Assembly (NCBI GenBank): GCA_900541345.1
Contig: UQJE01000018.1
Span: 1 to 37,179 of the forward strand
Length of the DNA stretch: 37,179 nt
Direction: 5' to 3'
Source: an uncultured Blautia sp.
GTDB taxonomy: Bacteria; Bacillota; Clostridia; Lachnospirales; Lachnospiraceae
The position numbers and the translations under genes are program-made. Under the pieces are notes generated by a model. The model did not search any database. It saw only the letters and a list, made by a program, of their open reading frames with translations, and was not told the DNA's origin. This document shows positions 24,519-32,668 of the stretch, in pieces (position 1 is the first letter of the stretch; the number at the start of each line of letters is the position of its first letter).

Positions 24519-25697
24519 ATGAAAAACAAGTACAACAAAACAATGACCGCCTGTTTTACCGGCTATATTGTACAGGCGATCGTGAACAATTTTGTTCCGC
24601 TCCTGTTTCTGACTTTTCAAAGGAGCTATGATATTCCCTTATCACAGATTACGGCACTTGTAACCTTTAATTTTGGTGTGCAGCTTCTTGTAGACCTTTT
24701 GTCTATCGGCTTTGTGGATAAAATCGGCTACAGGGCATCAATGGTCATTGCGCATATAATGTCGGCAGCCGGGCTTCTTCTTTTGACTGTCCTGCCGGAG
24801 GTGATGCCGCCTTTTGCCGGTATTCTCATTTCCGTAATGGTGTATGCGATTGGCGGAGGACTTCTGGAAGTGCTGGTAAGCCCTGTTGTGGAATCCTGCC
24901 CTTCTGATAATAAGGAAAAAGCAATGAGTATGCTTCATTCTTTTTACTGCTGGGGGCATGTAGGAGTTGTTCTCCTTTCTACATTGTTTTTTCAGGCGGC
25001 AGGAATCGAAAACTGGAAGCTGCTTGCTGCAGTATGGGCGGTTGTTCCTCTTGTGAATGCATTTGCTTTTACAAAAGTGCCTATGGCATCTCTTATGGAA
25101 GAGGGAGAGACGGGAATCGGCATTAAAAAACTGTTTGGAATGAATATATTTTGGGTCCTTTTGATTATGATGGTATGTGCAGGGGCAAGCGAGCAGGCTG
25201 TCAGCCAGTGGGCGTCGACATTTGCGGAAAAGGGACTCGGTATTACAAAGGCTGCCGGAGACCTTGCAGGACCTATGGCGTTTGCAGTCCTTATGGGAGC
25301 GGCGAGGGCTTTTTACGGAAAATACGGACACAGGATTAATCTTGACCGTTTTATGATTTTGAGCTGCTGTCTCTGTATTTTGTCCTATCTTGGAATTTCC
25401 CTTCTGCCTGTTCCTCAGTTAAGTCTTGCTGCCTGTGCGGTATGCGGCCTTTCTGTTGGGATTATGTGGCCGGGAAGCTTCAGTAAGGCGGCAGCAGCTA
25501 TTCCCAAAGGCGGAACAGCCATGTTTGCATTCCTTGCCCTTGGAGGAGACCTTGGCTGCTCCGGTGGTCCCACTGTGGTGGGCGCTGTGTCGAGTGCTTT
25601 TGGCGACAACCTGAAAATGGGGATTCTGGCGGGAGTGATTTTCCCAGTGCTTCTTCTTGGAGGGATTCTTGCGTGCAGAAAAATGAAAAGAGAGTAA
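24519..25697 (+). CDS. MFS transporter, copy 2
   Basis: 392-aa paralogue of the 10771-11949 product with 11 substitutions (e.g. Q4K, V/A in GYRxSM, T/A in FFQxAGIENW, Y/L in FMIxSCC), so about 97% identical. DNA divergence is much higher and mainly silent, except for a 94-bp identical tract (25035-25128 versus 11287-11380). Upstream TACCAGGAGA and the 3' end through AAACGAGAGATG are shared with copy 1. GGAG precedes ATG 24519. Placed just before the sialic-acid locus but oriented towards it, with a terminator between; substrate unknown. Confidence 0.88.
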   Translation: MKNKYNKTMTACFTGYIVQAIVNNFVPLLFLTFQRSYDIPLSQITALVTFNFGVQLLVDLLSIGFVDKIGYRASMVIAHIMSAAGLLLLTVLPEVMPPFAGILISVMVYAIGGGLLEVLVSPVVESCPSDNKEKAMSMLHSFYCWGHVGVVLLSTLFFQAAGIENWKLLAAVWAVVPLVNAFAFTKVPMASLMEEGETGIGIKKLFGMNIFWVLLIMMVCAGASEQAVSQWASTFAEKGLGITKAAGDLAGPMAFAVLMGAARAFYGKYGHRINLDRFMILSCCLCILSYLGISLLPVPQLSLAACAVCGLSVGIMWPGSFSKAAAAIPKGGTAMFAFLALGGDLGCSGGPTVVGAVSSAFGDNLKMGILAGVIFPVLLLGGILACRKMKRE

Positions 25698-25734
25698 AAA
25701 CGAGAGATGACTCCACAAAAAATGCAAAGCTACA

Positions 25735-25772
25735 TAAAAATATCTCCAACCGTACAGCTGCGGTTGGAGATA
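25735..25772. terminator. Bidirectional-type terminator between MFS copy 2 and nanA
   Basis: TATCTCCAACCG (25741-25752) and CGGTTGGAGATA (25761-25772) form a perfect 12-bp stem. Read leftward it is followed by TTTTTATG, giving a good terminator for nanE-nanA; rightward the T-run is delayed (TCTTATTTTT). Confidence 0.85.
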
Positions 25773-25826
25773 GAAAATCTTATTTTTCATCTGTCTGTTT
25801 GACAGGGGGCAGTTCATTTTTAAAAA

Positions 25827-26744
25827 TCAGCAATATTTTTTTATTGCATCACGAATCATTTCAGCAGCAGTTTCTGCAATGTGAACATCGTTTTCCGTAA
25901 GCGGAGATAATGGAGCACGTACACTTCCTATACAGAGATGTTCATTGATTTCCAAAATCTTTTTAATAACAGCATAAAGATTTCCGTGTGCTTCACACAT
26001 TTTGTAAATAACAGAATCTACGGCATTCTGTACATTTCGTGCAGATTTCAGATCTCCGGCATCTGTAAGTTCTTTGATTTTAAGAATCAGTTCCGGCATT
26101 ACGCCATATGTGCCGCCAATTCCGCCCTGAGCGCCGATAGACAGACCGCTTACAAGCTGTTCGTCCGGACCATTGAATACTACAAAGTCTTCTCCTCCTT
26201 CAGCTTTGAACATCTGGATGTCCTGCGTTGCCATAGAAGAGTTTTTTACGCCGACTACATTTGGATTTTTTCTCATAGTACGCAGAAGAGGAAGTGTCAG
26301 AGCTGTTCCTGCCAACTGTGGAATATTATAAATAATGAAATCGGTATTTGGTGCGGCATTGCTGATGGCATTCCAGTATTCGGCAATAGAATATTCCGGA
26401 AGATGGAAGTAAATAGGGGGAATTGCTGCAATGGCATCTACACCAAGAGATTCTGCATGGCGGGCCAGTTCAACACTGTCTTTTGTGTTGTTGCATGCCA
26501 CATGTGCAATTACTGTTAAGCGCCCTTTTGCAGCCTCCATAATATTTTCAAGAGTAATCTTTCTGTCTTCGATACTCTGGTAAATGCATTCTCCAGAAGA
26601 ACCGCAGGCATAAACACCTTTTACTCCTTTTTTAATCAAGTGTTCGGTAAGCTCCTGTATTCTTTTGGGACTTACTTCTCCATTATCATCGTAGCAGGCA
26701 TAAAAAGCCGGGAAAATATTGTAGTATTTTTCTAATTTGTTCAC
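25827..26744 (-). CDS. nanA: N-acetylneuraminate lyase
   Basis: 305-aa class I aldolase of the DHDPS/NAL family that cleaves N-acetylneuraminate to N-acetylmannosamine and pyruvate. The Schiff-base lysine is K167 (VVGVKNSS), the catalytic tyrosine Y139 (FIIYNIPQLAG), and the carboxylate-binding GSSGE motif is at 48-52. Length is normal. It is downstream of nanE on the same strand (58-nt gap) and precedes a terminator. Presence of nanE, a ROK kinase and an ABC importer makes sialic acid, and not dihydrodipicolinate, the substrate. Confidence 0.93.
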   Translation of the reverse strand: MNKLEKYYNIFPAFYACYDDNGEVSPKRIQELTEHLIKKGVKGVYACGSSGECIYQSIEDRKITLENIMEAAKGRLTVIAHVACNNTKDSVELARHAESLGVDAIAAIPPIYFHLPEYSIAEYWNAISNAAPNTDFIIYNIPQLAGTALTLPLLRTMRKNPNVVGVKNSSMATQDIQMFKAEGGEDFVVFNGPDEQLVSGLSIGAQGGIGGTYGVMPELILKIKELTDAGDLKSARNVQNAVDSVIYKMCEAHGNLYAVIKKILEINEHLCIGSVRAPLSPLTENDVHIAETAAEMIRDAIKKYC

Positions 26745-26802
26745 AGTATAAACTCCTTTCTCTTCCGGGTATCCGGGTACATATAAATATATGGTTTATG
26801 TT

Positions 26803-27504
26803 TTAAACATCAACTACTTCATTTAATGATTCCGTAAAAGACCTAGTGATTAGCTGCGGCCGTGTAATAATAGAACCTACAACAACACTGAAACATCCCA
26901 GCTGTATTACTCTTTTGGCTTTTTGAGGAGTATCAATATTTCCTTCTGCAATGACAGGATGAGAAACATTGCGAAGAATTTCTTTTATAATATAAAAATC
27001 ATTTTCTTCAATTTTAAGATTCTTACTTTCTTCAGTATATCCCACAAGTGTCGTTCCAATAAAATCAAAACCGAGACGATCTGCATGTATAGCTTCTTCT
27101 ATAGTAGAACAATCTGCCATCCAGAGCTGTTCCGGATATTTTTGCTTTGCTTCCATAAAAAAATCATCAAGAGAAGTATTGCCGGGGCGGATTCTGTTCG
27201 TTGCGTCTAATGCTATAATTTCCGGTTTTATTTCCATGAGCCTGTCTATTTCTTTTAAAGTGGGAGTAATGTATACAGAGCTGTCAGGGTATTCTTTTTT
27301 TATAATACCAATAACAGGAAGATCTACATTGTTTCGGATTTCCTGAATGTCTTCACATGTATTGGCTCGAATACCGTAAGCTCCGCCTTCATAAGCGGCG
27401 GCTGCCATGCGGCCCATAATATATGAAGAGTGCAGAGGCTCCTCCGGAAGCGCCTGACAGGAAACAATCAAATGCCCCTTCAGTTTTTCAATTTTTGAAT
27501 TCAT
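26803..27504 (-). CDS. nanE: N-acetylmannosamine-6-phosphate 2-epimerase
   Basis: 233-aa NanE, a TIM-barrel enzyme converting ManNAc-6-P to GlcNAc-6-P. Signatures: LIVSCQALPEEPLHSSYIMG at the N-terminus, AAYEGGAYGIRAN, GIIKKEYPDSSVYITPT with the catalytic Lys, ALDAT, MADCST, IGTTLVGYT and VIAEGNIDTP. It is the first gene of the leftward nan transcript and is divergent from the importer operon. Promoter at 27580-27607. Confidence 0.95.
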   Translation of the reverse strand: MNSKIEKLKGHLIVSCQALPEEPLHSSYIMGRMAAAAYEGGAYGIRANTCEDIQEIRNNVDLPVIGIIKKEYPDSSVYITPTLKEIDRLMEIKPEIIALDATNRIRPGNTSLDDFFMEAKQKYPEQLWMADCSTIEEAIHADRLGFDFIGTTLVGYTEESKNLKIEENDFYIIKEILRNVSHPVIAEGNIDTPQKAKRVIQLGCFSVVVGSIITRPQLITRSFTESLNEVVDV

Positions 27505-27579
27505 AATTATGTACCTATGTCCTTTCGTTAAATATAGTCTCCTGAATATTTCTATACCTGTTAGGTATCTTTAATAAAT

Positions 27580-27607
27580 ATTATATGCTTAAGAAAAGTA
27601 ATTTCAA
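27580..27607 (-). promoter_or_regulatory. Leftward nanE-nanA promoter
   Basis: On the minus strand TTGAAA (27607-27602), 16-nt spacer, TATAAT (27585-27580). The -35 lies inside the TTTCAA-N6-TTGAAA palindrome, a good place for repression. Confidence 0.7.
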
Positions 27608-27623
27608 TATATTTTGAAAAATA

Positions 27624-27635
27624 GAAAGCACTTTC
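27624..27635. promoter_or_regulatory. Candidate RpiR operator 1
   Basis: Perfect 12-bp palindrome core GAAAGCACTTTC, next to the leftward -35 region. RpiR-family regulators commonly bind GAAA/TTTC palindromes, and an RpiR gene is in this locus. Confidence 0.5.
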
Positions 27636-27706
27636 AGTACTTGGGAAAAAGCACTAAAATAAAAATGCGATTATCAAGAATTAATTGTGCAAATAGAACA
27701 AATAAA

Positions 27707-27718
27707 GAAAGAACTTTC
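27707..27718. promoter_or_regulatory. Candidate RpiR operator 2
   Basis: GAAAGAACTTTC, same half-sites as operator 1, exactly 83 bp away (about eight helical turns) and just upstream of the rightward promoter. Confidence 0.5.
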
Positions 27719-27735
27719 TAATATAATAAAACATA

Positions 27736-27764
27736 TTGAAAGAATAATCGGTTTTGAATATAAT
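27736..27764 (+). promoter_or_regulatory. Rightward promoter of the importer operon
   Basis: TTGAAA at 27736-27741, 17-nt spacer, TATAAT at 27759-27764, about 50 nt before the first permease ATG. A second TATAAT at 27722-27727 lacks a good -35. Confidence 0.75.
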
Positions 27765-27814
27765 AAACCTAACTTAATTGTTCGGACATTTATACCGAGG
27801 ATAGGAGGAATGAA

Positions 27815-28723
27815 ATGAGTGCATTTTCAAAAAAGGAGACATCTCAACAAAAAATATTGAAGAAAAACACCAGGTTTGCCTATACAGTCAATGCTCCGTT
27901 GATTATTTATCTTCTTTGTGTTTTGGCAGGGCCAATTATCTGGGGTGTCTCCCTCAGTTTTACCGATAAGAGTATTGGCGGAAGCGCATCATTTATCGGT
28001 TTTCAAAATTATATAGAGTTGCTTACGGATAAAGAATATCTGCATTCTCTGCTTAATACTTTGAGTTTTACTTTTTTCTCTATTATTTCAAAGTGTATTT
28101 TTGGAGTACTGATGGCGTTGGCATTAAATGTAGATTTTCGGGGACGTAATGTTGTACGTGCTCTGCTTTTAATTCCGTGGACATTACCTAATATCGTAGC
28201 TGTTCTTAACTGGAGATGGATTTTCTCATCTACAGGCGGAGTTGCAAACTATGTTTTGAAGGCACTGCATATTATTGATTCCGATCTGGTATGGTTCGGC
28301 TCAGCAGGTCTTGCAATGTTTACGATTATTGTAGCCAATGTATGGAGAGGAACACCGTTCTTTGGAATTTCTATTTTGGCTAAATTGCAGACAATACCGA
28401 AGGATTACTATGAAGCAGCTGCAATTGACGGAGCGAATATGTGGCAGCGTTTCTGGTATGTAACCTTACCTCAGATTAAAGATGTTATTATGCTTTCCAC
28501 ATTAATGTCTACAATCTGGACATTAAATGAATTTGAAACGGTATGGCTTATGACAGGTGGAGGACCAAACGGTTCTACACAGGTTATGAATGTATTTAGT
28601 TATAAGACGGCGATGACAAGTATGCAGCTTGGAAAAGGTATTGCAGTAGCAGTTCTTGCTATGCCGGTTTTGATTATTCTTATTAATATTTTATCCAAGA
28701 AGATGTTGGATCAGAATGATTAA
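27815..28723 (+). CDS. Sialic-acid-type ABC importer permease 1 (MalF/UgpA type)
   Basis: 302-aa CUT1 permease with a cytoplasmic N-terminus, about six helices and the EAA loop (YYEAAAIDGANMWQRFWYVTL). GGAGG at 27804-27808 is 6 nt before ATG 27815. First gene of the rightward operon; in gut Lachnospiraceae comparable permeases beside nanA/nanE form the SAT-type importer for sialic acid or 2,7-anhydro-Neu5Ac. The substrate here is inferred from context only. The second permease follows after 11 nt. Confidence 0.9.
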   Translation: MSAFSKKETSQQKILKKNTRFAYTVNAPLIIYLLCVLAGPIIWGVSLSFTDKSIGGSASFIGFQNYIELLTDKEYLHSLLNTLSFTFFSIISKCIFGVLMALALNVDFRGRNVVRALLLIPWTLPNIVAVLNWRWIFSSTGGVANYVLKALHIIDSDLVWFGSAGLAMFTIIVANVWRGTPFFGISILAKLQTIPKDYYEAAAIDGANMWQRFWYVTLPQIKDVIMLSTLMSTIWTLNEFETVWLMTGGGPNGSTQVMNVFSYKTAMTSMQLGKGIAVAVLAMPVLIILINILSKKMLDQND

Positions 28724-28734
28724 GGGGTGAGTAT

Positions 28735-29565
28735 ATGAGACAGAAACGAAGTGTAAAAATTTTAAGCAGAGTGTTTATTGCAGTCTGTCTGATTGTGGCA
28801 CTTGCGCCGATTTACTGGATGTTAAATACGTCATTTAAAGGACAGGCAGAAATATACAGCAGAATTCCGACTATGTTTCCTAATATGCCGACATTGGAAT
28901 CATATGAAACATTGTTTACAAAAACAGCTTTTCTTAATGGTATGAAAAACAGTCTTCTGGTAGCTGTATTTGTTTCCGCATTTTCTATTGTCGTAGCATA
29001 TCCGGCAGCATATACGCTGGCAAGAATGAAATTTAAAGGAAAGAAGTTTTTCTCGAAGACGATTTTATTTACATACTTACTTCCTACTTCCGTGTTGTAC
29101 ATTCCATTATACATTTTCGTGTCAAAGATAGGACTGACAGATAATATTTTAGGATTGATGCTTATATATCCTACTTTTACTCTTCCTTATGTAGCATGGA
29201 TTTTGATTCCGCATATTGCGTCTATACCATATGATTTGGAAGAGGCAGCTACAGTGGATGGATGCAGCCGTTTTCGCGCTATGTATCAGATTATTTTTCC
29301 ACTGGCTTTACCGGGAATAATTTCCACTACGATTTTTGCGTTTGCAATGTGCTGGGGTGAATACCTTTACGCTCTTGTTAACGTAACCACAACTTCAATG
29401 CAGACATTCCCTCTGATTATATCAGGACTGATTTTTGGAGATATGTATCCTTGGGGACAGTTAATGGCAGGAGCAATCGTAGCCTGTGTTCCTATTTTAA
29501 TTATTTATATGCTTGCATCTGGTTCGCTTGTAGGCGGAAAAACAGCAGGCGGAGTAAAAATGTAA
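28735..29565 (+). CDS. Sialic-acid-type ABC importer permease 2 (MalG/UgpE type)
   Basis: 276-aa partner permease: N-terminal helix, ALAPIYWMLNTSFKGQAEI signature, and the EAA loop (DLEEAATVDGCSRFRAMYQI), ending in SLVGGKTAGGVKM as usual for MalG-type proteins. Preceded by AAGGGGTGAG. No ATPase is encoded nearby, so the complex probably borrows a multitask MsmK/MalK-like ATPase. The SBP gene follows. Confidence 0.9.
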   Translation: MRQKRSVKILSRVFIAVCLIVALAPIYWMLNTSFKGQAEIYSRIPTMFPNMPTLESYETLFTKTAFLNGMKNSLLVAVFVSAFSIVVAYPAAYTLARMKFKGKKFFSKTILFTYLLPTSVLYIPLYIFVSKIGLTDNILGLMLIYPTFTLPYVAWILIPHIASIPYDLEEAATVDGCSRFRAMYQIIFPLALPGIISTTIFAFAMCWGEYLYALVNVTTTSMQTFPLIISGLIFGDMYPWGQLMAGAIVACVPILIIYMLASGSLVGGKTAGGVKM

Positions 29566-29618
29566 TATTTGTAATCTATAAAGAAGAATAAAAATAAAAT
29601 ATTCAGGAGGTACTGAAC

Positions 29619-30953
29619 ATGAAAAAAAGATGGATGGCAGCGGCTTTGGCAGCAACAATGGCAATTTCTCTTACAGCTTGTGGAGGTGCGGGAGAAGAGA
29701 AGAAGGCAGAGAGTGCAAAAAAAGAATCGGACAAAGAATTAACTGTATGGGTAGAAAAAGTATTCAGCGATGATGCTAATACTGCAATGCAGGAGCGCCT
29801 TGATGCCTTTGCAGAAGAATCCGGAATCAAGGTAAAATATGAGTTTATCGGGGCAACAGATTTTATGACAAAGCTGAACGCTGCAATTGAGGCAGGAAGC
29901 AATGTTCCGGACATTACCACTTCTGCAGTAACAAAAGTAGTAAACTATTATCCAAACATTCCTTATAAAGATGTTTCTGATATTGTAAACAACATTAATG
30001 AAGAGCGTTCTTATTTTGAGGCAGTTTATGAAGGAACAAAAATAGATGGAAAACATTATTTTGTACCTATGACAAGTTCCTCAACAATGATGTTTGTGCG
30101 TAAAGACAAGCTGGAAGAAAAAGGAATCACAGAGCTTCCGAAAACATGGGATGAGGTTTTTGAAGTTGCAGAACAGATTTCCGATCCGGACAACGGCTTT
30201 TACGGTCTTGGCATTGGCTGCGGACCAACTGACGAAGATGGAGAGAATATGTTCCGTATGATTAACTGGGATCAGGGCGGATACATTTTCGATAAAGACG
30301 GAAATATTACTCTTGATAATGATGTGACAAAGAGCCTTTTAACAAAATACAAAGAAATGTATGACGGCGGTGTGATTCCAAAAGCGGCAAGTACATGGGA
30401 TCCAGGCGGAAATAACTCTGCATATCTTATGGGAGAATGTGGAATCGTGTTTAATGCACCGACTTTATACAATGCGCTTCGGTCAGATGAAGCCAATAAA
30501 GAACTCTTTGAAAATACAGAAATGGTAAGTTTACCGTCTGGTTCAGACAATGATACAACAATGGGATTTGCAACAGGTTTTGCAATTATGGAAACATGTG
30601 ACGATGTAGAATCTGCTACAAAACTGATTGAATATATGTATGATAAAGAGTGGTATGAGGAATATCTGGAAATTACAGCGCCGGTATTTGCACCATTATT
30701 CCAGGATATGGAAGGTGAAGGCGTATGGGCAGATGGTGTCAATGCACAGATTATCGACTATGCAAAAAAAGCAAAAGGTTATTATGGCTATCCTGTTGAA
30801 GGAATCAAAGGCCGCGCCATTGCTGCAAAACATTATTTCACTTTCCCAATGGCAGAGATGATGAATAAAGTTGTTACAGATACTCTTGATGTAGACGGCG
30901 CTATTGGAGATGCAATTAAAAAACTGGAAGCCGTACAGAAAACTGTGAAATAA
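29619..30953 (+). CDS. Sialic-acid-type ABC importer solute-binding lipoprotein
   Basis: 444-aa family 1 SBP. Signal peptide MKKRWMAAALAATMAISLTA with a clean lipobox LTAC, lipidated C21, then a Gly/Glu/Lys-rich linker. Mature part begins ELTVWVEKVFSDD and shows PDITTSAVTK and a YLMGECGIVFNAP segment, as in CUT1 SBPs. CAGGAGG precedes ATG 29619. Unlike the SBP at 16050 it is a canonical lipoprotein. The SBP comes after its permeases here, reverse of the first importer. Confidence 0.92.
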   Translation: MKKRWMAAALAATMAISLTACGGAGEEKKAESAKKESDKELTVWVEKVFSDDANTAMQERLDAFAEESGIKVKYEFIGATDFMTKLNAAIEAGSNVPDITTSAVTKVVNYYPNIPYKDVSDIVNNINEERSYFEAVYEGTKIDGKHYFVPMTSSSTMMFVRKDKLEEKGITELPKTWDEVFEVAEQISDPDNGFYGLGIGCGPTDEDGENMFRMINWDQGGYIFDKDGNITLDNDVTKSLLTKYKEMYDGGVIPKAASTWDPGGNNSAYLMGECGIVFNAPTLYNALRSDEANKELFENTEMVSLPSGSDNDTTMGFATGFAIMETCDDVESATKLIEYMYDKEWYEEYLEITAPVFAPLFQDMEGEGVWADGVNAQIIDYAKKAKGYYGYPVEGIKGRAIAAKHYFTFPMAEMMNKVVTDTLDVDGAIGDAIKKLEAVQKTVK

Positions 30954-30966
30954 AAGGAGTAAGATT

Positions 30967-31941
30967 ATGAGTAAAACAATATGGTTGAATCTTGACAGTA
31001 CAAAGGTTGATGTAACATATCTTGATGATTTTTTTGAAAAAAAAGGATGGACTCTTTTAAAAGAGCCCATCCCGACTGGAGATGAAGAAAAAACAGTAGA
31101 AATGGCACGTAAAGCCGATGCAGTTATAAGTACATGGGAACCATGGAATACAAAAACCCTGAATCAGGTAAAAGGCAAGGTGAAATATATTGTACGTTAT
31201 GGCGCTGGAATGGACAATATTGATATTCCGGCAGCAACGGAAGCAGGTATTCTTGTAGGAAATGTACCAGGTGCAAACTCAGCAGCAGTTGCAGAAGTAG
31301 CGCTTCTCCATATTTTAAATATTGGCCGCCGTTTTTCTCATTGTACAGAAGGATGCAGAAATGGAATCTGGCCTTCCACAATTACAGGAAATGAATTAGA
31401 TGGAAAGACAGTAGGTCTTTTGGGCTTTGGAAATATTGGTAAGCAGCTTGTCCGTATGATGAAGGGATTTGACGTAAAAGTTCTTGTTTACGATGCGTAT
31501 TTCCCAGATCAGGATGATGAAAAATATGGAGTTACTTTTGTAAAAGACAAAGAAGAGCTGTTCCGGGAAAGTGATATTTTAAGTCTGCACGTTCCGTTTA
31601 ATGAAGAAACAAAGGGAATGATAGACAAGAATGTATTTGCAATGATGAAGCCCACAGCGTATTTGATTAATACCTGCAGGGGCGGTGTAATTAATGAAGA
31701 GGATTTAATCCAGGCTTTAAAAGAAGGACAGATTCAGGGAGCAGGTCTTGATGTGCTTGTTCAGGAACCGCCGGAAAAAGATAATCCACTTCTTTCTATG
31801 GACAATGTTTCTATAACATCTCATATGGGAGCGGCATCTCTCGAATCCGAGCATCGTTCACAGGTAATTATAGGAGATTGCATTGCAGACTTTTTCGCAG
31901 GAAATGTACCATACAATGTAAAAAATAAACTTGAAAAGTAA
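30967..31941 (+). CDS. D-isomer-specific 2-hydroxyacid dehydrogenase
   Basis: 324-aa NAD(P)-dependent oxidoreductase of the PGDH/formate-dehydrogenase-like family. Rossmann motif GLLGFGNIGKQL (GFGNIG at 153-158), catalytic Arg R238 (NTCRGGV), Glu E267 (VQEPPE) and His H286 (TSHMGAA) are all present, and there is no ACT domain. The enzyme interconverts a 2-hydroxyacid and a 2-ketoacid. In this operon a 2-ketoacid is central: open-chain Neu5Ac and pyruvate both qualify. It could oxidise a reduced sialic-acid derivative or reduce NanA-derived pyruvate. It starts 13 nt after the SBP stop. Confidence 0.92.
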   Translation: MSKTIWLNLDSTKVDVTYLDDFFEKKGWTLLKEPIPTGDEEKTVEMARKADAVISTWEPWNTKTLNQVKGKVKYIVRYGAGMDNIDIPAATEAGILVGNVPGANSAAVAEVALLHILNIGRRFSHCTEGCRNGIWPSTITGNELDGKTVGLLGFGNIGKQLVRMMKGFDVKVLVYDAYFPDQDDEKYGVTFVKDKEELFRESDILSLHVPFNEETKGMIDKNVFAMMKPTAYLINTCRGGVINEEDLIQALKEGQIQGAGLDVLVQEPPEKDNPLLSMDNVSITSHMGAASLESEHRSQVIIGDCIADFFAGNVPYNVKNKLEK

Positions 31942-31953
31942 AAAATTGAAGGA

Positions 31954-31989
31954 GGGCATTCCAAAGGAGCAGATTCTTTGTGAATGCCC
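31954..31989 (+). promoter_or_regulatory. Intercistronic hairpin between dehydrogenase and esterase
   Basis: GGGCATTC+CAAAG (31954-31966) pairs with CTTTG+GAATGCCC (31976-31989) with one bulged T: 13 bp around a 9-nt loop. No U-tract, so an mRNA-processing or attenuation element is likelier than a terminator. Confidence 0.6.
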
Positions 31990-32011
31990 CTTTCTGGATT
32001 GCGAGGTAAAT

Positions 32012-32668
32012 ATGAAAAAAAGAATATTATGTTATGGAGATTCTAATACATGGGGATATGATGCGTTTACTGACGGACGTTTTCCGGATGAAGTCCGCTG
32101 GACCGGACAACTGGCTTCCTTCTTGGGACAGGAGTACACAGTTATTGAAGAAGGACTGTGCGGACGGACAACAGTATTTGAAGATCCCCTTAATGAAGGA
32201 ATGAGTGGTCTGTCATATCTGTATCCCTGTATGATGAGTCATTCGCCACTGGATTTTATGGTGGTAATGCTTGGCACAAATGACTGTAAAGCACGTTTCG
32301 GTCTTACGCCAAGAAATATTGCCTGCGGTATGAAAAGACTTTTGATAAAGGCACAGCAGATTCCGGCATGGCGGGAAACACCGAGAATACTTCTTGTTGC
32401 GCCCGGTCCTATTGAACCGGAATGTGAAATGTCTTTCGTAGGGGAAGAAATGGGAATTTGTTCTGAGCGTTCAAAAGGAGTAGCCAAAGAATACAGAAAA
32501 ATTGCAGACGAGCTGCATGTGGATTTTCTGGATGCCGGTGATTTTGTGAAAATGAACACTTTAGATTATATGCACCTTGATAAAGACAGCCACGGTATTT
32601 TGGGACAGAAAATCGGAGAATATATAAAGAATAAGGAGAAGGAAAATGAAAAAATACATATGTATTGA
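32012..32668 (+). CDS. SGNH/GDSL esterase (arylesterase-like), sialate-locus 1
   Basis: 218-aa SGNH hydrolase without signal peptide. Block I LCYGDSNTWG contains nucleophile S11; a Gly in block II (GLCGRTT); block III MLGTNDCK; and the D-x-x-H pair near the C-terminus (DYMHLDKDSHGILG). Closest recognisable type is the cytoplasmic arylesterase/acyltransferase group. In a nan locus, removal of O-acetyl groups from imported sialic acid is plausible. ATG 32012 follows GAGG (32003-32006); the frame back to 31931 overlaps the dehydrogenase and hairpin. It overlaps the ROK gene by 23 nt. Confidence 0.87.
   Translation: MKKRILCYGDSNTWGYDAFTDGRFPDEVRWTGQLASFLGQEYTVIEEGLCGRTTVFEDPLNEGMSGLSYLYPCMMSHSPLDFMVVMLGTNDCKARFGLTPRNIACGMKRLLIKAQQIPAWRETPRILLVAPGPIEPECEMSFVGEEMGICSERSKGVAKEYRKIADELHVDFLDAGDFVKMNTLDYMHLDKDSHGILGQKIGEYIKNKEKENEKIHMY

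Larger units (their letters stand above)
27505..27814. promoter_or_regulatory. Divergent nan regulatory region
   Basis: 310-bp AT-rich spacer without genes. It holds a leftward promoter (27580-27607), a rightward promoter (27736-27764) and four palindromes: a small ATACCT-GTT-AGGTAT hairpin (27554-27568), TTTCAA-N6-TTGAAA (27602-27619), and the two GAAAGnnCTTTC copies (27624, 27707). Confidence 0.75.

Noticed and set aside
24738..25331. 197-aa open frame antisense to MFS copy 2, also partly open opposite copy 1
   Set aside because: Its presence in both copies follows from the paralogy of the MFS genes, and the sequence is Lys/Arg/His-rich without a recognisable fold or start signal.
25938..26519. 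193-aa open frame on the plus strand
   Set aside because: Antisense to nanA, whose catalytic residues are intact; no support for a second gene.
27554..27568. Resemblance of the ATACCT-GTT-AGGTAT palindrome to the E. coli NanR GGTATA operator
   Set aside because: E. coli NanR is a GntR-type protein; only an RpiR-type regulator is encoded here and the match is short, so it is listed only as a small hairpin.
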